Assembly: GCF_001484605.1 (NCBI RefSeq)
Contig: NZ_CP013747.1
Span: forward strand, 1,550,001-1,614,000
Direction of reading: 5' to 3'
From: Pseudarthrobacter sulfonivorans
GTDB lineage: Bacteria > Actinomycetota > Actinomycetes > Actinomycetales > Micrococcaceae
Length of the DNA stretch: 64,000 nucleotides
Both the position numbers and the translations under genes were made by a program. Positions 42,517 to 50,876 of this stretch are shown piece by piece; within the stretch, counting starts at the first letter, position 1, and each line of letters opens with the position of its first letter. The notes under the pieces were generated by a model that was not told the DNA's origin, searched no databases, and saw only the letters and a list, made by a program, of their open reading frames with translations.

Positions 42517-44069
42517 ATGATGTCGCTCTGGTTGGACCGCCGGCAATCCTTCAGCACTGACACGTTCGAGGCAGGCCGCAGTTATGACACCGTGGTGGCG
42601 GGGGCTGGGCTGACGGGGCTGGTCACCGCGCTGTTGCTGGCACGCTCGGGGCAGCGAGTCCTGGTCCTGGAGGCCAGGTTTCCCGGGGCCGTGACCACAG
42701 GAAACACAACGGCGAAAGTCAGTCTGCTGCAGGGGACCGTCCTGTCCGGCCTGGCCAGGCAGTATGCGCAGAAGCAGGTTGGGGCCTACGTTGAGGCCAA
42801 CCGGGAGGGGCAGTCGTGGCTGCTTCGCTACCTCGACGAACAACGCGTGCCGTATCAGCGCCGGGATGCTTACACGTACGCCACCACTGCCCAAGGGACC
42901 GAGCGGCTGCTTGAGGAACTTGGCGCAGCGACCACCGCTGGCCTGGACGTGGAGTACGTGCGCGATGCGCGCCTCCCCTTCGCCATCCAAGGTGCCCTCC
43001 TTCTGACCGGTCAGGCCCAGATCAATCCGGTGGACGTCCTCGACACACTGCTGGAGGACGTCCGGGCCCGCGGCGGAAGCGTGGTGGGCGGGACCCGGCT
43101 GCGGAATGTCTCCGGGAGCGGACCGCTGACCGTCCACACGGACCAGGGCACGGTCACCGCCAACAACGTTGTGCTGGCCACTGGGATCCCTGTCCTGGAC
43201 CGCGGGCTCTACTTCACCAAACTCAAGCCCTTACGCTCCTATGCCGCGGCCCTGGAACTGCCCGCCGGAGTCACTGCGCCGCCCGGAATGTACCTATCGG
43301 CGGAGGAACCCACCCACTCCTTGCGGGACTATGAGACTGACGGCCGTCAGTTCCTGTTGGTGGGCGGGCATGGGCATCAGGTGGGGCGGACCGGATCGGA
43401 GAAATCCCATCTGTCGGGCCTCTTGGACTGGGCTACGGGGCATTTCCGGGTGCGGTAACCACTCACACGTGGTCGGCCCAGGACTACCAGGCCACCAACC
43501 TCATGCCCTTCTTTGGCAAACTGCCCCGGGGCCGGGGCCACATCTTCTTCGGCACCGGCTACAACAAGTGGGGCATGACCAACGCGGTGGCCGCTGCCCT
43601 GGGCATTTCCGCGGACATCCTCGGCGGCAGCCTCCGTTGGGCCAACACGATCCATCACCGCGTGACGTCTGCTGGCGGGGCGCTGACCGCCGTCGCCGTC
43701 AACGCGGGCGTGGCTGCGAGGCTGGCCACCGACTGGGGAAAGGTGGCGGCTGGCAAGTCGGTGAGTGGCAGGCCGGTGGCTGAGCCTGCCGAAACCGGGG
43801 CTTCGGCGGGCTCAACCACCGGAGGTCCCGTACCGCCCGACGACGAGGCGACGGTTTACCGCGACGGCGCCCGGCCGGCGGCGGTCTCCACAGTCGACGG
43901 CACCATGTGCCGGCTCTCCGCCGTCTGCACGCATCTGGGCGGGATTGTCCACTGGAACGACAGCGAACTGACCTGGGACTGCCCGCTCCACGGCTCGCGC
44001 TTCAGCCCCGACGGCAAGCTCCTTGAAGGACCCGCCACCAGGGATCTTCCGAGGTTCGAGCAAGGTTGA
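42517..44069 (+). pseudogene. FAD-dependent oxidoreductase with C-terminal Rieske domain, frameshifted
   Basis: Two consecutive frames together encode one protein. 42517-43458 gives the FAD domain (TVVAGAGLTGLVTALLLARSG, then FPGAVTTGNTTAKVS). 43503-44069 gives FFGKLPRGRGHIFFGTGYNKWGM and a complete Rieske domain with CTHLGGI and CPLHGSRFSPDG ligands. Around 43443-43452 a missing C in CATTTCCGGGTGCGG shifts the frame; restoring it reads HFPGAVTTHTWSAQDYQATNLMPFF without interruption. It is a recent inactivation or a sequencing error. The linker before the Rieske domain contains a palindromic repeat (43773-43822). Homologues are cytosolic or membrane-associated oxidoreductases of unknown substrate. 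Confidence 0.85.
43773..43822. repeat. REP-like palindrome GGTGGcTGAGCCtGCCGAA inside a coding linker
   Basis: Left arm 43775-43793 and right arm 43802-43820 are complementary at 17 of 19 positions. The family form GGTTGAGCCTGTCGAAACC also appears in the lhr gene at 47245-47315. Here the element lies in frame between the FAD and Rieske domains. Confidence 0.75.
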
Positions 44070-44125
44070 TCCACGCCTCCAGCCGGGCCAGCAATACTGT
44101 CGGTGGGGTAGGGCATGATGGAGGA

Positions 44126-47100
44126 ATGCAGGAGCAGCAACCGCCGGGAGCGGAGCCGGACGCCCTTCCCGGCACTCCCATGGGCCGTTTCAGCCGGCCC
44201 ACGCGTGACTGGTTCCTGGGCGCCTTTGCGGAGCCCACCCCTGCCCAGACCGGCGCCTGGAACGCCATCTCGTCCGGCTCGCACGCGCTGGTGGTGGCAC
44301 CCACCGGGTCCGGCAAGACGCTCGCGGCGTTCCTCTGGGCTTTGGATCGTTTGCTTGTTGAGGCTCCCTTCCCTGGTCCGGAACTGGGTGACCCTGTATT
44401 GCCGGGCGTGGATGCTGTGCCGGTGAAAGGGCAGGCCAAAGGACGACGCCCCCGCCCGCCCAAACGCAAGACCCGCGTCCTGTACATCTCGCCGCTGAAG
44501 GCCCTTGGTGTGGATGTGGAACGCAACCTCCGCTCGCCGCTAATCGGAATCACCCAGACTGCCAAGCGGCTGGGGCTGCCGGCGCCCCTGATCACCGTGG
44601 GGGTCCGGTCCGGTGACACTACGACGGCGGACCGTCGCGCGCTGCTCAGCAACCCGCCGGACATCCTCATCACCACGCCGGAATCGCTGTTCCTGATGCT
44701 CACGTCCAGGGCGCGCGAGACCCTCACCGAGGTGGACACCATCATCGTTGACGAGGTCCATGCCGTCGCTGGAACCAAGCGTGGCGCGCACCTTGCGGTC
44801 TCCCTGGAACGGCTGGATGCTCTGCTGCCCAAGCCCGCCCAGCGGATCGGACTCTCCGCCACGGTGGAGCCGCGCGAGTTGGTGGCCCAGTTCCTGGCGG
44901 GTGCTGCGCCGGTGGAAATCGTGGCCCCGCCGTCGCGGAAGAACTGGGACCTTACCGTTTCCGTCCCCGTGGAGGACATGTCCGACCTCCCGGGCGCCGC
45001 GGGCGCCTTTGACTCCGGTCCGGCATCAGGCCTGCAGCCTCAGGCCTCGATCTGGCCCCATGTGGAGGAAAAGATCGTTGACCTGGTGCTGGCCAACCAG
45101 TCCACCATCGTCTTCGCGAACTCCCGTCGCCTGGCTGAACGGCTCACGGCGCGGCTCAACGAGATCTACGCCGAACGGCAACTGATCACGGTCGGCGGTG
45201 GCTGGGACGCGCCTGACGCTGGTGCCGCGGACCCAGGGTTTCCGTCCGGAGCCGCTGCGTTCAGTCCTGCATTCAGTCCTGCCTCCACGGCGACGCCGGC
45301 CCACATGATGGCGCAGGCCGGCAGCACGGCGGGAGCCGATCCGCTGCTGGCCCGTGCCCACCACGGCTCCGTTTCCAAGGACCAACGGGCGCTCATAGAG
45401 GACGACCTGAAGTCCGGCCGGCTGCGCTGCGTCGTGGCCACTTCGTCCCTGGAACTCGGCATCGACATGGGCGCTGTGGACCTCGTGGTGCAGGTGGAAT
45501 CACCGCCGTCGGTGGCCAGTGGACTCCAACGTGTGGGCCGTGCCGGGCACCAGGTGGGGGAAATTTCGCAGGGAGTGCTATTTCCCAAGCACCGCGCAGA
45601 TCTCGTGCACACGGCCATCACCGTGGAGCGGATGCTCGAGGGGAAGATCGAGCGGCTCTTTGTCCCGGCCAACCCCTTGGACATCCTGGCCCAGCAGACC
45701 GTCGCGGCCACCGCCCTGGGCAGCATCGATGTGGAGGAGTGGTTCGCCACCGTCCGGCGGTCCGCCCCGTTCGCGTCACTCCCCCGGTCCGCCTACGAGG
45801 CAACCCTTGACCTGCTGGCCGGCCGGTATCCGTCCGATGAATTCGCGGAACTGCGGCCCCGGATCATCTGGGACCGGAACGCCGGCACCATCGAAGGCAG
45901 GCCCGGGGCCCAACGGCTTGCCGTGACGTCCGGCGGCACCATCCCGGACCGCGGCCTTTTCGGTGTCTACATCATCGGCACGGAGGTGGAAGGCTCCGGT
46001 GCGCCGGGAGCGGACGGCAAACCCGCCGCGTCACCGGCAAAAGGCGGCCGCCGCGTGGGCGAGCTGGACGAGGAAATGGTCTACGAGTCCCGGGTGGGTG
46101 ACATTTTTGCGCTGGGCGCCACTAGCTGGAAAATCGAAGACATCACCCACGACCGCGTCCTGGTCTCCCCCGCCTTCGGCCAGCCGGGCAAACTCCCCTT
46201 CTGGAAGGGGGACTCACTGGGGCGGCCCGTTGACCTGGGCCGTGCGCTGGGCGCCTTCGTGCGTGAACTGTCCGCGTCCGACGTCGGCCCTGCCACCGAA
46301 CGCTGCAAGGCCAGCGGGCTGGATGAATTCGCCGCGAACAACCTGATCCAGTACCTCAGTGAACAGAAGCTCGCCACCGAGGTGGTCCCCTGCGACACAA
46401 CGCTGGTGGTGGAGTGCTTCCACGACGAACTGGGCGACTGGCGGGTGATCCTGCACAGCCCGTTCGGGATGCCGGTGCACGCTCCCTGGGCACTCGCCGT
46501 CGGACAGCGTCTGCACCAACGGTACGGCCTGGACGGGTCTGCCATGGCGGCGGACGACGGCATCGTGTTGCGGGTCCCCATGATGGAGGACGAACCGCCC
46601 GGCGCCGAGCTGTTCCTGTTTGATCCCGACGAGCTGGAGCAGATTGTCACCGCCGAGGTAGGCGGCAGTGCGCTCTTCGCCTCTCGTTTCCGGGAATGTG
46701 CCGCGCGCGCCCTGCTGCTCCCCCGGCAAACCCCCGGCAAGCGGCAGCCGCTCTGGCAGCAGCGCCAGCGGTCCGCCCAACTGCTTGATGTCGCGCGGAA
46801 ATACCCCACATTCCCCATCGTGCTGGAGACCGTTCGCGAATGCCTGCAGGACGTGTACGACCTTCCGGCCCTGAAGGACATTGCGGCCTCGGTGGAACGA
46901 CGCGAACTCAGGATCGTGCAGACCACCACACAGCAGCCCTCACCGTTCGCCAAGTCCCTGCTGTTCGGGTACGTGGCCCAGTTCCTGTATGAAGGCGACT
47001 CGCCCCTGGCCGAGCGCCGGGCCGCGGCCCTGGCCCTGGACTCGACGCTCTTGAACGAGCTGCTCGGCCGCGTTGAGCTCCGCGAACTGCTCGACGCGAA

Positions 47101-49255
47101 GGTCATCGAGGCCACCGAGCTTGAACTCCAACGCCTTGCCCCGGACCGCCGTGCCCGGGGCATGGAAGGCGTTGCCGATCTTCTCAGGTTGCTGGGTCCG
47201 CTGACCCCGGAAGAAGTCGCCGCCCGTCTGGAGGCTGCCCCGATGGTTGAGCCGGCCGTGGTTGAGCCATCGCCGGTGGTTGAGCCTGCCGCGGTTGAGC
47301 CTGTCGAAACCCCGCATGCCGACACTCCTTTGGCCACCTCACACCTGACCGCGCTGCTGCGGGCCAACCGGGCCATCAAAGTCAACATCGGCGGGGCCGA
47401 GCGCTACGCCGCCGTCGAGGATGCCGCCCGGCTTCGTGATGCCATCGGCGTTCCGCTGCCCATGGGCGTTCCCCTTGCCTTCATCGAACCGGTGGCAGAC
47501 CCCTTGGGCGACTTGGTTTCCCGGTACGCGCGCACGCACGGACCCTTCACGTCGGCGGAAGCGGCGGCCCGGTTGGGGCTCGGCGTCGCCGTGGTCGGCA
47601 CCGCACTGAAACGACTCGCCGCGGACGGCCGCGTGGTGGAAGGCGAGTTCCGGCCGCACGCCGCTCCAGCGGAACAGGCGGCCAGCTATGGGCCATCGGA
47701 CGAAACACCGGTTGAGGATGTCCAAACGGGTCAGCCGCTCCCGACAGAGCCCCCGCAGACGCATCTTCCCGCCCCCACCACCAGCGAATGGTGCGACGCC
47801 GAAGTGCTCCGCAAGCTCCGGCGTCGTTCGCTCGCAGCACTGCGCGCCGAAGTGGAACCGGTGGACGCCGCCGCCTATGGGCGCTTCCTCCCAGCCTGGC
47901 AGCATGTCCGCACGCCGGGCGCCGGGCGCGGGCAGCCGTCCCTGCGGGGGCTGGACGGTATTGTCACCGCGATCGACCAGCTCTCCGGCGTGCCGGTACC
48001 GGCTTCGGCGTGGGAGCCGCTGGTCCTGGCCAGCAGGGTTTCGAACTACCAGCCCGCCATGCTCGACGAGCTCATGGCCGCCGGCGAGGTCCTCTGGTCC
48101 GGGGCGGGAGCGCTGCCTGGAAACGACGGCTGGGTCAGCCTCCACCTGGCCGATTCCGCCGAACTGACGCTGAATCCCGCCGTCGAATTCGAACCCGGTG
48201 ACGCGCAGCAACGCCTGCTTGACCACCTGAGGAACAACGGCGGCGGTTACTTCTTCCGCCAACTGAAGGACGTGGCCGGTGGCATGGACTCGGTGCTCAG
48301 CGACCAGGAAGTGGTGTCCGCACTGTGGGATCTGGCGTGGGCGGGCCGCATCACCGGCGACACCTTCGCCCCGGTCCGCGCCCTCATCGCCGGCGGCCAC
48401 ACGGCGCACCGCCAAGTGGCCCGCTCGCCCCGCGCCCGTGCCCCCAGGCTGAGCAGGCTCGGCCGCTCGCACGGCACCGGCCTCCTGGGATCGCCCGGGC
48501 TGGGCTCCTCTGGACTGGGCTCCCCTGCGCTGGGCGGCGGACGGTACGGCTCATTGTCGGGCACTGCGGCAACACCCCCGCTGGCCGCGGGGCGTTGGTC
48601 TGCCCTGCCCTCGCCCGAGCTGGACGCCACCATCCACGCCCGCGCCACGGCTGAACTGTTGCTGGACCGGTATGGCGTGGTGACCCGGGGATCGGTCATG
48701 GCGGAGCAGATCCTGGGCGGGTTCGGCCTGATGTACAAGGTGCTGGCCCGGCTGGAGGAGGCCGGACGCTGCCGCCGCGGGTACTTCATCGAGCACCTTG
48801 GGGCCGCGCAGTTCGCTGTCCCCGCAACCGTGGACCGGCTTCGCTCCTATTCCGAGGACACTCAGCTGGCCAAGCCCGAGCCCATGGCACTGGCCCTTGC
48901 TGCAACGGATCCCGCCAACCCGTATGGTGCGGCACTACCGTGGCCGGCCCTCAACGTGGAAGCCGGGACAGGTCACCGGCCTGGGCGGAAAGCCGGTGCG
49001 CTGGTGGTCATGGTGGACGGCGCCCTGGTCCTCTATGTGGAGCGCGGCGGCAAAACGCTGCTGGCCTTCAGCGAGGACGCAGCCGTGCTGTCCGCCGCCG
49101 GCGCGGCTTTAGTAGGTGTGGTCACCCGGGGAGCCGTGGACAAGCTCATCATGGAAAAGGTCAACGGTCACGGCATCCTGGACACCCCGGTGGCAGCCGC
49201 ACTCGCCGCCGCCGGGGCATACTCCACGCCCAAAGGTCTGAGAATCCGTGCCTGA
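44126..49255 (+). CDS. lhr: ATP-dependent DNA helicase Lhr (large helicase-related)
   Basis: This protein of about 1709 residues is a DNA repair helicase of superfamily 2. Motif I APTGSGKTLAAF (near residue 60), motif II DEVH, motif III LSATVEP and motif VI QRVGRAGHQ are intact. They are followed by the winged helix and Lhr-core domain and a long C-terminal region ending in YSTPKGLRIRA. The gene overlaps nei by eight bases, as in mycobacteria, where lhr and nei2 are adjacent. An internal EPAVVEPSPVVEPAAVEP tract near residue 1045 is encoded by REP-like repeats. ATG 44126 is chosen; 44180 is a possible alternative. Confidence 0.95.
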   Translation: MQEQQPPGAEPDALPGTPMGRFSRPTRDWFLGAFAEPTPAQTGAWNAISSGSHALVVAPTGSGKTLAAFLWALDRLLVEAPFPGPELGDPVLPGVDAVPVKGQAKGRRPRPPKRKTRVLYISPLKALGVDVERNLRSPLIGITQTAKRLGLPAPLITVGVRSGDTTTADRRALLSNPPDILITTPESLFLMLTSRARETLTEVDTIIVDEVHAVAGTKRGAHLAVSLERLDALLPKPAQRIGLSATVEPRELVAQFLAGAAPVEIVAPPSRKNWDLTVSVPVEDMSDLPGAAGAFDSGPASGLQPQASIWPHVEEKIVDLVLANQSTIVFANSRRLAERLTARLNEIYAERQLITVGGGWDAPDAGAADPGFPSGAAAFSPAFSPASTATPAHMMAQAGSTAGADPLLARAHHGSVSKDQRALIEDDLKSGRLRCVVATSSLELGIDMGAVDLVVQVESPPSVASGLQRVGRAGHQVGEISQGVLFPKHRADLVHTAITVERMLEGKIERLFVPANPLDILAQQTVAATALGSIDVEEWFATVRRSAPFASLPRSAYEATLDLLAGRYPSDEFAELRPRIIWDRNAGTIEGRPGAQRLAVTSGGTIPDRGLFGVYIIGTEVEGSGAPGADGKPAASPAKGGRRVGELDEEMVYESRVGDIFALGATSWKIEDITHDRVLVSPAFGQPGKLPFWKGDSLGRPVDLGRALGAFVRELSASDVGPATERCKASGLDEFAANNLIQYLSEQKLATEVVPCDTTLVVECFHDELGDWRVILHSPFGMPVHAPWALAVGQRLHQRYGLDGSAMAADDGIVLRVPMMEDEPPGAELFLFDPDELEQIVTAEVGGSALFASRFRECAARALLLPRQTPGKRQPLWQQRQRSAQLLDVARKYPTFPIVLETVRECLQDVYDLPALKDIAASVERRELRIVQTTTQQPSPFAKSLLFGYVAQFLYEGDSPLAERRAAALALDSTLLNELLGRVELRELLDAKVIEATELELQRLAPDRRARGMEGVADLLRLLGPLTPEEVAARLEAAPMVEPAVVEPSPVVEPAAVEPVETPHADTPLATSHLTALLRANRAIKVNIGGAERYAAVEDAARLRDAIGVPLPMGVPLAFIEPVADPLGDLVSRYARTHGPFTSAEAAARLGLGVAVVGTALKRLAADGRVVEGEFRPHAAPAEQAASYGPSDETPVEDVQTGQPLPTEPPQTHLPAPTTSEWCDAEVLRKLRRRSLAALRAEVEPVDAAAYGRFLPAWQHVRTPGAGRGQPSLRGLDGIVTAIDQLSGVPVPASAWEPLVLASRVSNYQPAMLDELMAAGEVLWSGAGALPGNDGWVSLHLADSAELTLNPAVEFEPGDAQQRLLDHLRNNGGGYFFRQLKDVAGGMDSVLSDQEVVSALWDLAWAGRITGDTFAPVRALIAGGHTAHRQVARSPRARAPRLSRLGRSHGTGLLGSPGLGSSGLGSPALGGGRYGSLSGTAATPPLAAGRWSALPSPELDATIHARATAELLLDRYGVVTRGSVMAEQILGGFGLMYKVLARLEEAGRCRRGYFIEHLGAAQFAVPATVDRLRSYSEDTQLAKPEPMALALAATDPANPYGAALPWPALNVEAGTGHRPGRKAGALVVMVDGALVLYVERGGKTLLAFSEDAAVLSAAGAALVGVVTRGAVDKLIMEKVNGHGILDTPVAAALAAAGAYSTPKGLRIRA
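47245..47315 (+). repeat. four tandem GGTTGAGCC units inside lhr
   Basis: Four in-frame units of 15-17 bases begin GGTTGAGCC; the last reads GGTTGAGCCTGTCGAAACC, the full core of the REP-like family. They encode the Val-Glu-Pro-rich linker of Lhr. Confidence 0.7.
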
Positions 49256-50093
49256 AGGTGATTCCGTCTGGCGGGCCGCCGCCGAACTGCACAAGGCCTT
49301 GGCGGGGCAGACGCTCGTTGCGTCGGACTTCCGCGTGCCAAGGTTCGCCACGCTCAACCTGGCCGGCTGGACCGTGGCGGAGGTGATCCCACGCGGCAAG
49401 CACCTCCTGATGCGCGTGGTGGGACCGGACGGGAATAGACCGGACGAGCGGAAACTCACCATCCACTCGCACCTGAAGATGGAAGGCACCTGGCAGGTCT
49501 ATCCGCCCGGAGGGCGCTGGCGGAAGCCGGGATTCACCGCCCGGTGCGTCCTGCGCACAGCGGTGGCCGACGCCGTCGGATTTTCCTTGGGCATCGTGGA
49601 AGTGGTCCGCACCGCGGACGAGGACACCATCGTGGGCCATCTGGGGCCGGACCTCCTCGGTCCGGACTGGGACGTGGCCGAAGCGGAGGCGCGGATCCGA
49701 GCGGCACCCGACGTGCCCATCGGCGTCGCCCTGCTGGACCAGCGCAATCTGGCGGGCATCGGCAACATCTATCGCTGCGAGGCGTGCTTCCTGTCCGGTG
49801 TGCATCCGGCGACTCCGGTTTCGACTGTCCACGACCTCAGGACCCTGATGACCGATGCCAAGCAGTTGCTCGAAGCCAACCTGGGCCCGGGACGCCGGGT
49901 GACCGTCCTCAACCCGCGAGGCATGCCCGTCGGGCGCATGGCCGGCCGTCCGGGCTACTGGGTTTACCGGCGCGAACACCAGCCATGCCTGAAATGCCGG
50001 ACCCCCATCCTCCGCGGCGTGCTGGGCAAACCCAACGGCGAGGAAGAACGGGACATCTACTTCTGCCCGCAGTGCCAGCCAATGGTGCCGTGA
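49248..50093 (+). CDS. nei: endonuclease VIII / Fpg-Nei family DNA glycosylase
   Basis: This 281-residue glycosylase/AP lyase removes oxidised bases. It starts MPEGDSVWRAA (GTG start), where Pro2-Glu3 are the catalytic residues after Met removal. The helix-two-turn-helix region LLDQRNLAGIGNIYRCEACF and a C-terminal zinc finger with CLKC and CPQC are complete. Its start overlaps the lhr stop by eight bases, so the two form one repair operon, as for mycobacterial nei2. Confidence 0.94.
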   Translation: MPEGDSVWRAAAELHKALAGQTLVASDFRVPRFATLNLAGWTVAEVIPRGKHLLMRVVGPDGNRPDERKLTIHSHLKMEGTWQVYPPGGRWRKPGFTARCVLRTAVADAVGFSLGIVEVVRTADEDTIVGHLGPDLLGPDWDVAEAEARIRAAPDVPIGVALLDQRNLAGIGNIYRCEACFLSGVHPATPVSTVHDLRTLMTDAKQLLEANLGPGRRVTVLNPRGMPVGRMAGRPGYWVYRREHQPCLKCRTPILRGVLGKPNGEEERDIYFCPQCQPMVP

Positions 50094-50113
50094 GCGTCGT
50101 GTCATAGGCGTTC

Positions 50114-50815
50114 CTAGGAAGTCCTGGCCACGCGTTCGACGGCGACCGGCTCGCCCGTGACCGGCCCGGCAGTGTCCACTTGGCCAGTGTCCAATTCGCC
50201 CGCGTCCGCTCCGGGGACCGCGGCTTCGGATGGAAGCGCTGTGGGCACCATGAACCACGGCATCAACAGCTGCACCAGCGGCCCGATGGCGAGGGCGTAG
50301 ACCACCGTGCCCACGCCCACGGAACCGCCCAGCAGCCAGCCCACTCCCAACACGACCACTTCGATCAGCGTGCGCGAGACCCGCACGGACCAGCCTGTGC
50401 GCCGAGCCAGCCCGGTCATCAGCCCGTCCCTGGCACCCGGACCGAACCGTGCGCCGATGTAGCACGCGGACGCGATGCCGTTCAGCAGCACGGCACCGAC
50501 AAGCATGCCGATCTGGCCGCCCAGATGCGAGAACGCGGGGATCAAGGCCAGGCCGATGTCCGCGAAGACGCCCACCAGCACGGCGTTGCAGAGCGTGCCG
50601 AACCCTGGCCACTGCCGAAGCGGGATCCAGAGGAGCAGCACCAGGAAACTCACAATGATGACCACCACCCCGATGCTCAGTCCCGTCCTGCCGGAAACTC
50701 CCTGATGGAAGACATCCCACGGGTCCAGTCCAAGTCCGGCACGGATGAACATGGCCAGGGAGATGCCGTACATGGCGAGGCCGGTAAAAAGCTGGAGTAG
50801 TCTGCGAGTCAACAT
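50114..50815 (-). CDS. YczE/YitT-type membrane protein
   Basis: This 233-residue protein has five or six membrane segments, starting LLQLFTGLAMYGISLAMFIRAGLGLDPWDV, the YczE signature. GARFGPGARDGLMTGL is another conserved loop. It is divergent from a MocR-type regulator; this pairing is widespread in actinobacteria, and the membrane protein may export a compound related to the regulator's ligand. ATG 50815 is chosen because earlier in-frame codons read through the promoter region. Confidence 0.85.
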   Translation of the reverse strand: MLTRRLLQLFTGLAMYGISLAMFIRAGLGLDPWDVFHQGVSGRTGLSIGVVVIIVSFLVLLLWIPLRQWPGFGTLCNAVLVGVFADIGLALIPAFSHLGGQIGMLVGAVLLNGIASACYIGARFGPGARDGLMTGLARRTGWSVRVSRTLIEVVVLGVGWLLGGSVGVGTVVYALAIGPLVQLLMPWFMVPTALPSEAAVPGADAGELDTGQVDTAGPVTGEPVAVERVARTS

Positions 50816-50835
50816 AACGACCACTCTGACAGATA

Positions 50836-50875
50836 ACTGGCATTGAATTACATAGCCAGTCTGAGATACTGGCAT
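50836..50875. promoter_or_regulatory. direct/inverted repeats of ACTGGCAT in the MocR/YczE divergent region
   Basis: ACTGGCAT occurs at 50836-50843 and 50868-50875 in the same orientation, 32 bases apart, and inverted as ATAGCCAGT at 50852-50860. MocR-family regulators bind spaced direct repeats of this kind between divergent promoters. Confidence 0.5.
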
Positions 50876-50876
50876 C

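Noticed and set aside
47339..48472. 377-codon minus-strand frame within lhr
   Set aside because: Antisense shadow of the Lhr coding region with His/Gly/Arg-rich composition and no start signal.
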